Below, one piece after another: positions 31,329 through 40,507 of a stretch of DNA of 64,000 nucleotides. The position numbers and the translations under genes were made by a program. Origin of the DNA: Clostridia bacterium (GTDB lineage Bacteria > Bacillota > Clostridia > Oscillospirales > Acutalibacteraceae); assembly GCA_017461625.1 (NCBI GenBank), contig JAFTXJ010000007.1:1-64000 (forward strand), in the 5' to 3' direction. A model generated the notes under the pieces. That model saw only the letters and a program-made list of their open reading frames with translations, had not been told where the DNA came from and searched no databases. How positions within the stretch are numbered: the first letter of the stretch is position 1; every line of letters starts with the position of its first letter.

Positions 31329-33383
31329 ATGAGAATTGCTTTAGCTGGCAATCCTAACAGTGGTAAAACCACTATGTATAACGCACTTACCGGTCGTAAT
31401 GAAAAGGTAGGCAACTGGGCAGGCGTTACCGTAGAAAAGAAACAAGCACCAATTAAAAAAAGTCTTTACTCTTCAAACGAAGAGCTTATTGCAGTTGACT
31501 TGCCCGGTGCATATTCAATGTCACCCTTCACCTCTGAAGAGAGCATAACAAGCTCTTATGTTAAAGGTGAAAACCCTGATGTTATCATCAATATTGTTGA
31601 TGCCACAAACCTCAGCCGTAGCCTTTTCTTTACAACTCAGTTGCTTGAATTGGGTATTCCGGTTGTTGTTGCTCTTAACAAAGCTGACATAAACAAAAAG
31701 AAAGAAACCAAAATTGACGTAAACGCTTTGTCACAGAAGCTCGGTTGCCCTGTTGTTGAAACTGTTTCAACTTCAGCAAATGGTTTAACTGAGGTTGTCA
31801 AAACTGCTGCTTCGCTTAAAGGTAAAGCTCAGGCTGCTCCCTATGTTCAGGGCGATATCGACTTAACAGATAAAGCTGTTGTTGTAGCCGCTGACAGAAA
31901 GCGTTTTGAATTTGTTAACGGTATTGTTAAAAAGGTTGAAAGCCGCAAGGTTCTCACCAAAGATAAAAACGCACAGGATAAAATTGACGCAGTGCTTACT
32001 AATAAATGGTTAGGTATTCCGATTTTTGCGGTTGTTATGTATGCTGTGTTCTGGATTTCACAGGCAGGCCCCGGTGTTTGGATTGCTGAAGGCTATGAAA
32101 TGAAAAACGGAACAGTTATTCCCGGTCTTGTTACTCTTCTTGAAGGCTTCCAGGGCTGGATTGCAGGCTTCTTTGAAAATGCAAATCCCCTCCTTTCAGC
32201 GTTGCTTGTTGACGGTGTAATCGGCGGTGCTATTGCAGTTATCGGTTTCTTACCTCTCGTTATGGTAATGTATTTCCTCATTGCTTTGCTTGAGGACTGC
32301 GGATATATGGCCCGTGTTTCAGTTGTGCTTGACCCAATCTTCAAAAAGGTTGGTCTTTCAGGTAAATCCGTTATTCCTTTCGTAATCGGTACAGGCTGTG
32401 CTATCCCCGGCGTTATGGCTTGCCGCACAATCCGTAACGAGCGCGAGCGCAGAGCAACAGCAATGCTCACCCCATTTATGCCCTGCGGCGCAAAGCTCCC
32501 TGTTATCTCACTTTTTGCAGGTGCATTTTTCGGTGATGCAACCTGGGTTGGACCGCTTATGTATTTTGCAGGCATAGTTCTTATTTTCTTCGGTGCTTTG
32601 CTTGTTAACAAAATTGCAGGCCATAAGGCAAGAAAATCCTTCTTCATCATCGAGCTCCCCGAATATAAGGCTCCCTCTCTTTTAAGAGCATTCAAATCAA
32701 TGTGCAGCCGTGGTTGGGCTTACATAGTTAAGGCTGCAACAATCATCCTCCTTTGTAATACAGCAGTTCAGATTATGCAGACCTTCACTTGGAAATTCCA
32801 AGTTGCTGAAACTGCAGACGCTTCAATCCTTGCATCAATCGCAGGTCCGTTTGCTTATGTTCTTATCCCTGTTGTAGGCGTTCTTTCATGGCAGCTTGCC
32901 GCCGCCGCAGTTACAGGCTTCATTGCTAAAGAAAATGTTGTTGGTACTCTTGCAGTTTGCTTCGTCGGACTTGAAAATCTTATTGACACAGAAGAGCTTG
33001 CTCTTATGGAAGGTGCAGGCGCAGAGGTTGCAAGCGCATTTGCAATCACTAAGGTTGCCGCTCTTGCTTACCTTATGTTTAACCTTTTCACTCCCCCTTG
33101 CTTTGCCGCTATCGGTGCTATGAACTCAGAAATGAAGAGCGCAAAATGGCTTTGGGCAGGTATCGGCCTCCAGCTTGGCACAGGCTTCACAATAGGCTAT
33201 CTTGTATATCAGATTGGTACTCTTATTACCACAGGCGCTCTTGGCGCAGGCTTCTTCAGCGGACTTGTTGCAGTTATTGCTTTTGTTGCCATTCTTGTTT
33301 ACCTTTGCCTCAAAGCAAACAAAAACATTAAAGCTGAATACGCACTCAACGCACAGAAATCCAAGGCTAAAGCCACGAAATAA
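31329..33383 (+). CDS. feoB: Ferrous iron transporter FeoB
   Basis: The 684-residue FeoB has the N-terminal G domain, with G1 GNPNSGKTT (7-15), G3 DLPG, G4 NKAD and switch region NWAGVTVEKK, then a helical spacer, then the membrane domain with two Gate motifs (CGYMARVSVVLDPIF and the later C-terminal copy) and CGAKLPVISLFAGAFF. It moves Fe(II) across the membrane. The SD is AAAAAGGAGG. It is followed 18 bases later by a FeoB-associated small protein. Confidence 0.97.
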   Translation: MRIALAGNPNSGKTTMYNALTGRNEKVGNWAGVTVEKKQAPIKKSLYSSNEELIAVDLPGAYSMSPFTSEESITSSYVKGENPDVIINIVDATNLSRSLFFTTQLLELGIPVVVALNKADINKKKETKIDVNALSQKLGCPVVETVSTSANGLTEVVKTAASLKGKAQAAPYVQGDIDLTDKAVVVAADRKRFEFVNGIVKKVESRKVLTKDKNAQDKIDAVLTNKWLGIPIFAVVMYAVFWISQAGPGVWIAEGYEMKNGTVIPGLVTLLEGFQGWIAGFFENANPLLSALLVDGVIGGAIAVIGFLPLVMVMYFLIALLEDCGYMARVSVVLDPIFKKVGLSGKSVIPFVIGTGCAIPGVMACRTIRNERERRATAMLTPFMPCGAKLPVISLFAGAFFGDATWVGPLMYFAGIVLIFFGALLVNKIAGHKARKSFFIIELPEYKAPSLLRAFKSMCSRGWAYIVKAATIILLCNTAVQIMQTFTWKFQVAETADASILASIAGPFAYVLIPVVGVLSWQLAAAAVTGFIAKENVVGTLAVCFVGLENLIDTEELALMEGAGAEVASAFAITKVAALAYLMFNLFTPPCFAAIGAMNSEMKSAKWLWAGIGLQLGTGFTIGYLVYQIGTLITTGALGAGFFSGLVAVIAFVAILVYLCLKANKNIKAEYALNAQKSKAKATK

Positions 33384-33401
33384 CTTATTAAGGAGATCGC
33401 T

Positions 33402-33584
33402 ATGGATAACGCTATTATAGTTGCTGTGGTTTTGGTAATTATCGGTCTTGCGGCTTGGTACGTTATCAAAGCTAAAAAAAGCGGTAAAAAATGCATCGGT
33501 TGCCCCGACAGCAACTGTTGCCCTTCTCAAAAAAACGGTCAATGTGGCGGCAACTGCGGTTGCTGCGGCAATGATAACCGGTAA
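33402..33584 (+). CDS. FeoB-associated Cys-rich membrane protein
   Basis: The 60-residue protein has one N-terminal helix (3-21) and a Cys-rich tail (CIGCPDSNCCPSQKNGQCGG, then NCGCCGNDN). This is the FeoB-associated Cys-rich family, which in Firmicutes replaces FeoC and sits next to FeoB in the membrane. The many cysteines could hold iron near the channel mouth. It ends the feo operon. Confidence 0.92.
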   Translation: MDNAIIVAVVLVIIGLAAWYVIKAKKSGKKCIGCPDSNCCPSQKNGQCGGNCGCCGNDNR

Positions 33585-33592
33585 ATAGCGAG

Positions 33593-33623
33593 GAGTCGTA
33601 GAGAAATCTACGGCTCTTTTTTT
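33593..33623 (+). terminator. Terminator of the feo operon
   Basis: GAGTCGTAGA/TCTACGGCTC (one G-T pair) with a 4-base loop, followed by seven T. Confidence 0.92.
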
Positions 33624-33633
33624 GCGAAATATA

Positions 33634-33695
33634 TTGACAATCTGCATATATGAGCATATAATAAAACCAATATATGAACAACTGTTCATATATTG
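33634..33695 (+). promoter_or_regulatory. Zinc-type efflux operon promoter with 13-2-13 operator
   Basis: TTGACA (33634-33639) and TATAAT (33657-33662) with a 17-base spacer. From 33668 to 33695 there is a perfect inverted repeat: half-site CAATATATGAACA, two-base centre AC, and its exact complement. This is the size and place of SmtB/CzrA operators (12-2-12) and lies over the transcription start. A partial extra half-site (ATATATGA) lies inside the promoter spacer. Confidence 0.9.
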
Positions 33696-33708
33696 AAAGG
33701 AGAGCTTT

Positions 33709-34047
33709 ATGGAAAACCACACAAGTGATTTAATAAAGAGAACCACTCCCGATATAGAAACGCTGTATGATTTATCGGAGCTTTTCAAGGTGTTTGGTGA
33801 TACCACACGAATCCGCATCATTGCCGCTTTGCTTGACGGCGAAATGTGCGTTTATCACCTTGCCGAATATCTTGAAATGGGTCAGAGTGCAATATCTCAT
33901 CAATTGCGTATTCTACGCTCGGCAGGCCTTGTCAGACCCCGTCGTGAGGGTAAAACAATTTTTTACTCTCTTGATGATGAGCATATCGAAATGATTTACA
34001 ATATGGGGCTTGCCCATATCTGCCATAAGAAAGGAGAAGTTAAATGA
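33709..34047 (+). CDS. ArsR/SmtB-family metal sensor, CzrA-type alpha-5 site
   Basis: The 112-residue repressor has the winged HTH (MGQSAISHQLRILRSAGLV). In the last helix D90-x-H92 and H103-x2-H106 repeat the exact spacing of the CzrA zinc site (D84, H86, H97, H100), so zinc or cobalt is the probable inducer. The alpha-3 region reads EMCVYHL, with only one Cys of the usual ELCVCDL pair, so a cadmium/lead alpha-3 site is unlikely. It starts after AAAGGAG and overlaps the ATPase gene by four bases. It should bind the inverted repeat just upstream of its own gene. Confidence 0.92.
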   Translation: MENHTSDLIKRTTPDIETLYDLSELFKVFGDTTRIRIIAALLDGEMCVYHLAEYLEMGQSAISHQLRILRSAGLVRPRREGKTIFYSLDDEHIEMIYNMGLAHICHKKGEVK

Positions 34048-35984
34048 GTCACAACCACGAACACCACCATGATGACCATTGCCACCATAACCACTGCCAC
34101 GATGAATGCTGTGAATGCGGTCACGAACACGTTAAAGAAAATAAGCTTACAACATATCTGCTTTACGGTGCTATCGCCCTTTTTGCTTTGTCGCTTATTA
34201 AAATTACCGCAATACCCGAAATTGTTTACAGCATTATTCTCATTATGTCTACCGCACTTGCCGCTTATCCTGTTATACTCACGGCAATCAAAAGCATTAA
34301 AAACGGCAAAATCGATGAAAATACACTTATGATGATTGCCGTAATCGCCGCTGCTTTTTTGGGTGAATTCAGAGAATCAGCTGCTGTTGCAATCTTTTTC
34401 AGAATAGGAGAAGCAATGGAAGAACTTGCATCAAAAAGAAGTAGGGATTCTATTCGTTCACTTTCAGAAATTCAAGTAGACAAAGTAAATGTTGTTACCA
34501 CCACAAACGAAGTTTCAACAGTTGAAGCAAAGCATGTACCTATCGGCACAAGAGCTATAATTTATCCTCATGAAACTGTTCCCCTTGACTGCATTGTCAT
34601 TCATGGCAATTCAAGTGTTGATGCCTCTGCAATCACGGGCGAAAGTATTCCCATTCCTGCAGAGAGAGGCACTCAGCTCTTAAGCGGAATGGTTAACGGC
34701 AATGAAACTTTGGCAGTTAAAACAACTAACACTCTTGAGGAATCCACTGCATCAAGGATTATCCGCCTTGTGGAAGAAGCGTCCAACAAAAAAGGCAACA
34801 CACAAAAACTCATTTCCCGCATTGCAGAGTATTATACCCCGGCGGTGGTTGCCCTCGCGATTATTGTTGCCGTTATCCCCTCACTCATAACAGACGATTG
34901 GGCAACGTGGATTCACAGAGCATTGGTTCTTCTTGTTGCATCATGCCCATGTGCTCTTGTTTTGTCCGTTCCGCTTGCCTTTTTTACTGGTATGGGCACT
35001 GCTGCAAAAAGCGGTATTCTCATTAAAGGCAGCAAATATATTGAGCAGATTGCAGATGCTACGGCAGTTGTTTTTGATAAAACCGGTACCCTCACCACTG
35101 ACAGACTGAAGGTTACCGATGTAAGCTCCCCGATTGGGCTTAACAGAGAAATTATTCTCACCCTTGCTGCAATAGCAGAAGGTCATTCACAGCATCCCAT
35201 AGCCAAAGCGATTAAAGAAGCTGCTCCAAAGATTGATGAAAAATATATTCAAAATTTTAAAGAAGTACCGGGTCACGGAGCAAGTGCAGTTTTTGTAGGC
35301 AAAAATATTATTTGCGGAAGCAAAAAGCTCCTTAATGACAACGGAATAGAAACAGGCGATGCTAACGGCATTCTCGTTGCAGTTGACGGTAAATTGATTG
35401 GCAACATCAAAGTAAAGGCAGAAACAAGACCTGAGGCACAACAAACGATTATGGCACTTCGCGAAAGCGGAATCGGTCACATTGCAATGCTCACAGGTGA
35501 CAGTGAAGATTCTGCCAAAGAGGTTGCTCTTGAGGTTGATATTGATAATTTCTATGCTTCGCTTCTTCCTGAAGACAAGCTTAATTATCTTGAAGAAATC
35601 AAAGCCTACCACGGCAAAACAATTTACGTTGGTGACGGTATTAATGATGCACCTGTTCTCGCCGCTGCAGATGTAGGTGCAGGAATGGGCTTTGGTTCAC
35701 AGGCAGCAACCGAAGCCGCTGACCTTGTGCTCACCACCAACAATCTCGGCAAGCTTGTCCAGGCTCGTCAGCTCGCAAACAAAACTATGAAAACAGTTAA
35801 AATAAACATCGCATTTATTATGGCTGTCAAGATTTTAGTTCTGCTTTTAGGTATTGTGGGTATAGCTCCGATGTGGCTTGCAGTTTTTGCAGATGTCGGA
35901 GTGTGCCTTATTTCGATCATTATTTCTTCAACAATCGCATCAGATGATATAAAATCTACCCTTTTAAAATTATTCAAAAAATAA
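34044..35984 (+). CDS. P1B-type metal-transporting ATPase (Zn/Cd/Co)
   Basis: The 646-residue pump has a His-rich N-terminus (NHEHHHDDHCHHNHCHDECC) in place of the usual CxxC heavy-metal domain. It has the P1B helices with SCPCALVLS (M6), DKTGT phosphorylation site (near residue 350), HP motif (HSQHPIAKA), TGDSE and GDGINDAP. CPC plus a late-helix ADVGVCLI region fits the ZntA/CadA group. It exports metal ions using ATP; induction by zinc is expected from the coupled CzrA-type sensor. Both genes form one operon with its own terminator. Confidence 0.95.
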   Translation: MSHNHEHHHDDHCHHNHCHDECCECGHEHVKENKLTTYLLYGAIALFALSLIKITAIPEIVYSIILIMSTALAAYPVILTAIKSIKNGKIDENTLMMIAVIAAAFLGEFRESAAVAIFFRIGEAMEELASKRSRDSIRSLSEIQVDKVNVVTTTNEVSTVEAKHVPIGTRAIIYPHETVPLDCIVIHGNSSVDASAITGESIPIPAERGTQLLSGMVNGNETLAVKTTNTLEESTASRIIRLVEEASNKKGNTQKLISRIAEYYTPAVVALAIIVAVIPSLITDDWATWIHRALVLLVASCPCALVLSVPLAFFTGMGTAAKSGILIKGSKYIEQIADATAVVFDKTGTLTTDRLKVTDVSSPIGLNREIILTLAAIAEGHSQHPIAKAIKEAAPKIDEKYIQNFKEVPGHGASAVFVGKNIICGSKKLLNDNGIETGDANGILVAVDGKLIGNIKVKAETRPEAQQTIMALRESGIGHIAMLTGDSEDSAKEVALEVDIDNFYASLLPEDKLNYLEEIKAYHGKTIYVGDGINDAPVLAAADVGAGMGFGSQAATEAADLVLTTNNLGKLVQARQLANKTMKTVKINIAFIMAVKILVLLLGIVGIAPMWLAVFADVGVCLISIIISSTIASDDIKSTLLKLFKK

Positions 35985-35987
35985 GAA

Positions 35988-36025
35988 ATACCGTTCAGTC
36001 TTTACAGATTGAACGGTATCTTTTA
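35988..36025. terminator. Bidirectional terminator
   Basis: ATACCGTTCA/TGAACGGTAT, 12-base loop, with CTTTTATTT on the right. It lies between the ATPase and the convergent teichoic-acid operon. Confidence 0.85.
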
Positions 36026-37147
36026 TTTAATTATTGCATCAACAACTCGTTTAGCGGAGTTGCCGTCAGGGGATCCGAAATTAAATCTTCGGAATGTTTC
36101 AAGCTTTTCATTCCCTTCAAGATTTTCAATATTCTTGATTACATCTAAAAGTTCATCAAAGCTTTTTGCAACCGGACCCGGAACATAGCTTTCATAATCG
36201 AAATAAAAGCTTCTGTCAGAAGCATATTTTTCTAAATCAAAAGCATAAAAAGCCAACGGCTTACCGATAAGGGCAGCATCCATACAAACAGAGGAGTAGT
36301 CCGTTATCATGCAGTCACAAATAAGCGTGAGCTCACCGACATCTTCCCAGTCAGTAACATCCACCGCACCCTGCAAAGCAGAATCGCAACGGTGAATCTG
36401 CGGATGAAGCCTTATAAGAAAAGCAAATTCATCACTAAGCTTTTCAGAAAACTTTTTCATATCAATGCTTTTTAAAAGGACTTTATCTTCCTCGGCATCG
36501 TCTCTGAATGTAGGTGCATAAAGCACAAGCTTTTTACCTTTGCACTGAGGATATTTTTGCAAAAACTTTTTCTTAATATCATCTGTTTTGCATTCCTTAA
36601 AAAATCTGTCACATCTCGGTGCACCTAAAGGCAAAACCTTATTTTCCTCCACTCCAAATGCCTCGGCATAAAGAGATTTAACCGACTCAGAAGAACAAAC
36701 CACAAAGGAAAGCTTAGATGCCCCTGCAAGCTCGCGTTTCCTCACATCCTCGGGCTGTGGAATATGTAACCCAAACTTTTTAAATACACCTTCTGCATGC
36801 CATAGCTGAGTTATAACTGCATCTTTGCTGAAATTGAGGCTACCCATAGGCATAAAGTTATCGTTAAGAAAAACATATTTTGACGTTGCCAGCAAATAAG
36901 CCTTAACGGTAAAAAAACCGATTGCTCTGAATATGCCTTTAATTCCGCCGTTTAAATCAAGATCAGCAGATGACACTTTGGCAATGTCATACTTCCCTCT
37001 TTTTTCAACTTCACGAAGCACCATACCAAGGCTGTCAGTGAAATTTTCTCGATGAGGCGAAAGGAAGGTCACTCTATTTTCTTTTAAAGGGAATATGCGG
37101 CAAATGTTAAAAAATGCCGCATATAAAATATAAAACAATCTTTTCAA
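36023..37147 (-). CDS. CDP-glycerol/CDP-ribitol polyol-phosphate transferase family protein
   Basis: The 374-residue protein belongs to the TagB/TagF/TarL-type transferases (PF04464). It has VITQLWHAEGVFKKFGLHIP near 130, APTFRDDAEE near 222, IRLHPQIH near 252 and MITDYSSVCMDAALIGKP near 295, whose Asp-Tyr-Ser binds the polyol phosphate. Because tarI and tarJ lie just upstream, CDP-ribitol is the likely donor, so it may prime or extend a ribitol-phosphate chain. At 374 residues it is closer in length to TagB/TarB-like enzymes than to long TarL. The start appears to be TTG. Confidence 0.85.
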   Translation of the reverse strand: MKRLFYILYAAFFNICRIFPLKENRVTFLSPHRENFTDSLGMVLREVEKRGKYDIAKVSSADLDLNGGIKGIFRAIGFFTVKAYLLATSKYVFLNDNFMPMGSLNFSKDAVITQLWHAEGVFKKFGLHIPQPEDVRKRELAGASKLSFVVCSSESVKSLYAEAFGVEENKVLPLGAPRCDRFFKECKTDDIKKKFLQKYPQCKGKKLVLYAPTFRDDAEEDKVLLKSIDMKKFSEKLSDEFAFLIRLHPQIHRCDSALQGAVDVTDWEDVGELTLICDCMITDYSSVCMDAALIGKPLAFYAFDLEKYASDRSFYFDYESYVPGPVAKSFDELLDVIKNIENLEGNEKLETFRRFNFGSPDGNSAKRVVDAIIK

Positions 37148-37160
37148 AGGGAAACCCCCA

Positions 37161-38186
37161 TTATTTATTCCAAATCATAACTGTCTTACCAAAGTTTCGA
37201 TTATAATCAAACCTGAAAGCCTCGTGAATGTCGGAGATTGTTGCAACAGGAATTTCCTCACCTACAATATTCTCAAAATAATGAGACAACTCTGGGTATT
37301 CCGCAAGAAGCTCAACTGTGCGAACAAAATCATCTCTTCCACTTCGGCTTGAACCGATCATACGAAGACCTTTTTCAAGAATCATACGGGTATTGATATC
37401 AACAAAATTTTCTGAAACACCCATAATAGAAATTGTTCCTTCAGGGTTGATATAATCAATGATTTGATTTATTGCACTTCTCGAACCCGCACCGCCAACG
37501 CACTCAAAAGCGTGATCAACATTGAAATCTTCAGGAATATTATCCACATGATATGTCTCTTTTGCGAATGCAAAATATGACAATTTTTCACGACTTGCTC
37601 CTAAAACAAACAAATCAGACTCCGGGCATATATATCGAAGCAATATCGCCGTAATAAATCCTAAATTTCCATCGCCCCAGATTCCAATCTTTTCACGGCG
37701 TGAATGTGCAATTTTTTCATATCTTGAAATAGCGTGAACACTTACGCTTATAAGCTCCGAAAACGCGGCAACAGTTGTGTTGACACCATCGGGGAGCTTA
37801 ACAAGACGGTCAGGTGCACAACTTACATAGTCTTGCAAAAATCCGTCAAAGCCACTTGCCCTGAAACGGCTTGAATACAAATAGTTTTCTGCAATAACAT
37901 CGTCCTGCTGAGTTGGTGTGTTTGGAATCGGAACTACCTTGTCCCCGGGCTTGAATGTGCCTGTAGGGTCATAAACCACCTGAGCAACACATTCATGAAT
38001 CAAAGCCATTGGAAGTTTCTTTTTAAGAATGCTCTGGCTTCTTGTTCCCTGGTAATAACGCTGGTCAGCTTTACAGATTGAAAGCTTAATAGGACGAATA
38101 ATAACGCTGTTCTGATCCAAAGACATTTCTTTATAGGTCACTTCAAGCAATCTTGGGGCAGTAAGCTGATATACTGCGTTAATCAT
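37161..38186 (-). CDS. tarJ: Ribulose-5-phosphate reductase (TarJ type)
   Basis: This medium-chain dehydrogenase reduces ribulose 5-phosphate to ribitol 5-phosphate for CDP-ribitol. The 341-residue sequence aligns with TarJ as I recall it: SICKADQRYYQG, LPMALIHECVAQVV, VVPIPNTPT, GIWGDGNLGFITAILLR (nucleotide site near 170) and DHAFECVGG. The Zn-ligand pattern C/H/E is kept. It overlaps tarI by eight bases, and TarI-TarJ work as a pair. Confidence 0.93.
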   Translation of the reverse strand: MINAVYQLTAPRLLEVTYKEMSLDQNSVIIRPIKLSICKADQRYYQGTRSQSILKKKLPMALIHECVAQVVYDPTGTFKPGDKVVPIPNTPTQQDDVIAENYLYSSRFRASGFDGFLQDYVSCAPDRLVKLPDGVNTTVAAFSELISVSVHAISRYEKIAHSRREKIGIWGDGNLGFITAILLRYICPESDLFVLGASREKLSYFAFAKETYHVDNIPEDFNVDHAFECVGGAGSRSAINQIIDYINPEGTISIMGVSENFVDINTRMILEKGLRMIGSSRSGRDDFVRTVELLAEYPELSHYFENIVGEEIPVATISDIHEAFRFDYNRNFGKTVMIWNK

Positions 38187-38895
38187 CTTCCTTTACTCCT
38201 TCTAATAAAACACCTGCCATCTTCAGGTCGTATGGGTAAGTGATTTTAATATTGAAAACCTCACCTTTAACAAGGCTTACAGGCTCACATTTTAGGGTGT
38301 AAATCTTACAAGCGTCTGTGAGGATCTCTTTCTCTGCTTCTGTAAGTGATCCGCAAACTTCTTTAAGCCTTTTTGCCTTAAAGCTTTGAGGAGTCTGTCC
38401 CTGATACATATTCTTTCTCTCAGGGATATTGCTGATAACTTCACCGTCAACACTTTCAACAATTGTATCGGTTGCTCCCCATACGGTATCACAAGCACCG
38501 TATTTGCGAACAGCTTCAATATTATCATTTATAATTCTGTGAGTAACAAACGGACGAACAGCATCATGAGTGATAAGTATTGTGTCATCATCAAGGCCAT
38601 AATTCGTTTCCACAAAATCAATTGCACACATAAGAGTGTCATTACGGCTGGCACCGCCGCTGATAACAGAAATCTTATCAGTGTCACCGATATATTTGTT
38701 GATTAAATCTTTGGTCTGTTTAACCCACACATCCGGGCACAGAACAACCACTTTATCAATATCCGGGTTTACAAAAAACTTTTCAACAGTGTGAACAATA
38801 ATGGGTCTTGAACCTAACATCATATACTGTTTGGGAGTCTCTGTATTCCCCATACGGCTGCCTTTGCCACCTGCTAAAACTGCTGCAATAATCAT
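38179..38895 (-). CDS. tarI: Ribitol-5-phosphate cytidylyltransferase (TarI type)
   Basis: The 238-residue enzyme is of the IspD/TarI family and makes CDP-ribitol from CTP and ribitol 5-phosphate. Motifs are VLAGGKGSRMGN (6-17), THDAVRPFVTHRII (near 108), MYQGQTPQSFKAKRL and SLTEAEKEILTDACKI, all as in TarI. IspD is the alternative, but the tight pairing with tarJ settles the call. Confidence 0.93.
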   Translation of the reverse strand: MIIAAVLAGGKGSRMGNTETPKQYMMLGSRPIIVHTVEKFFVNPDIDKVVVLCPDVWVKQTKDLINKYIGDTDKISVISGGASRNDTLMCAIDFVETNYGLDDDTILITHDAVRPFVTHRIINDNIEAVRKYGACDTVWGATDTIVESVDGEVISNIPERKNMYQGQTPQSFKAKRLKEVCGSLTEAEKEILTDACKIYTLKCEPVSLVKGEVFNIKITYPYDLKMAGVLLEGVKEDD

Positions 38896-38905
38896 AAAAT
38901 CAACC

Positions 38906-39649
38906 TCACTTATTATTTACAAGTGCATCATATTTATCACAAACTTCATTAACCTCACCCTGAGCTATAATCTGACCGTGGTCAAGGATAATAGCCTTGT
39001 TGCAAAGTCGTCTGACCTGTGCCGTTGAGTGAGAAACAAACAAAACGGTTACACCTTTATCAAACATTGAGCGAACTTTAGCTTCACTCTTGTTTCTGAA
39101 TTTAGCATCACCAACCGACAAAACCTCATCAAGAATCAAAACTTCAGGGTCAACTGCTGTTGCAATAGCAAAACCAAGCCTTGCTCTCATACCTGATGAA
39201 TAGTTTTTGACGGGAACATCAATAAATTCTTTAAGCTCAGAAAATTCTACAATTTCGTTATATCTTTCTTCAATATACTTTCTGGAATATCCCATAGTTG
39301 CGCCATAAAGATAAATATTTTCTTTACCTGAATAATTCATATCAAAGCCGGCACCAAGCTCAAGCAACGGAGCAATAACACCGTGAACCGACACACTGCC
39401 CTTTGTGGGTTTAAGCACACCTGCGATTGTTTTAAGAAGTGTACTTTTGCCCGCACCGTTAAAGCCGAGAACACCTACTCTTTCACCCTTTTCAACGGTG
39501 AAAGAAATATCTTTTAGTGCCCAGAACTCATTAAACATCAGCTTTCTGGTAACAAGCTTTACAACATATTCTTTTAAATTGTCAACTTTTTCTTTATTGA
39601 GGTTAAATAATATGCTGACATTTTTAACCTCTATTGCAGGTTTTGCCAT
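38906..39649 (-). CDS. tagH: Teichoic-acid/polysaccharide ABC exporter, ATPase subunit
   Basis: The 247-residue ABC ATPase has Walker A GFNGAGKST (near 62), signature YSSGMRARLGFA, Walker B LILDEVLSVGDAKF and the switch His in LFVSHS. It lacks the C-terminal carbohydrate-binding extension of some O-antigen ATPases. It pairs with the permease downstream and exports the polymer made by this cluster. Confidence 0.93.
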   Translation of the reverse strand: MAKPAIEVKNVSILFNLNKEKVDNLKEYVVKLVTRKLMFNEFWALKDISFTVEKGERVGVLGFNGAGKSTLLKTIAGVLKPTKGSVSVHGVIAPLLELGAGFDMNYSGKENIYLYGATMGYSRKYIEERYNEIVEFSELKEFIDVPVKNYSSGMRARLGFAIATAVDPEVLILDEVLSVGDAKFRNKSEAKVRSMFDKGVTVLFVSHSTAQVRRLCNKAIILDHGQIIAQGEVNEVCDKYDALVNNK

Positions 39650-39661
39650 ATTATTACCTCC

Positions 39662-40498
39662 TTAAATGTGAAGAATAAACTTGTCCTGCTTCTTATAAAA
39701 AATTACAAGACCCACAACAAGTATTACAACAGATGAGCCGGCAGCATAAGCGAAATATTTCCAATCCCACATTTCACAATAAAGCACACAGGAACGGAAC
39801 ATTTCAATAATACTGTAAAGGGGATTAATCTTAAGAATTTGAAGAACTGCAGCGTTGATTCCGCTTCTTTCAAGAGTATCAAGCTTATACATAATCGGTG
39901 TAACATAAAATAACATCATACACACAACTTCATAGATATACTCAATATCTTTAAAGAAAACATTAAGAACAGAAAGAATTAGACCAACACCAAGACTTAA
40001 AACACACAAAATTAAAATCGGAACTCCCGATAACAAAACGTACCAAGAAAGATGCAAATCAGGATAATTACCTTTGATAAGGAAAAACGCCATAACCGCA
40101 ACAAGCACAAGCAAAGAAATCAAAAACGTAATAAAGTTTGACATTACATTGGCAAGCGGATAAATATATTTGGGGACATAAACCTTTTTAATAACCGATG
40201 CACTTAATCTGATTGAGCGCATCGCCCTTTTTGTTGACTGGGTGAAAAATTCATAAATCAAACGACCGGTAAGCAAAAACACAGGGTAGCAAACCACACC
40301 GTCATTTGATTTACCAAAAATTGTGCCAAAAATAAACACAAGCACAATCATCGTAAGCAACGGCTGAAGAAAAGTCCAGAAAATTCCCAAAAATGAGTTT
40401 CTGTATTGAAGTTTAACATTTTTTCTGACAATTTCCTGCATTAAGAATCTGTATTTATATGCGTTTTGCAAATACTTTTTTGCAGTAGGTTTACTCAT
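39662..40498 (-). CDS. tagG: Teichoic-acid/polysaccharide ABC exporter, permease subunit
   Basis: The 278-residue ABC-2 type permease has about six helices and the family start: QNAYKYRFLMQEIVRKNVKL followed by YRNSFLGIFWTFLQPLL. It is the membrane partner of the adjacent ATPase. SD GAGGTG precedes the ATG; the ATPase start follows 13 bases after the stop. Confidence 0.93.
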   Translation of the reverse strand: MSKPTAKKYLQNAYKYRFLMQEIVRKNVKLQYRNSFLGIFWTFLQPLLTMIVLVFIFGTIFGKSNDGVVCYPVFLLTGRLIYEFFTQSTKRAMRSIRLSASVIKKVYVPKYIYPLANVMSNFITFLISLLVLVAVMAFFLIKGNYPDLHLSWYVLLSGVPILILCVLSLGVGLILSVLNVFFKDIEYIYEVVCMMLFYVTPIMYKLDTLERSGINAAVLQILKINPLYSIIEMFRSCVLYCEMWDWKYFAYAAGSSVVILVVGLVIFYKKQDKFILHI

Positions 40499-40507
40499 AT
40501 TTTCACC

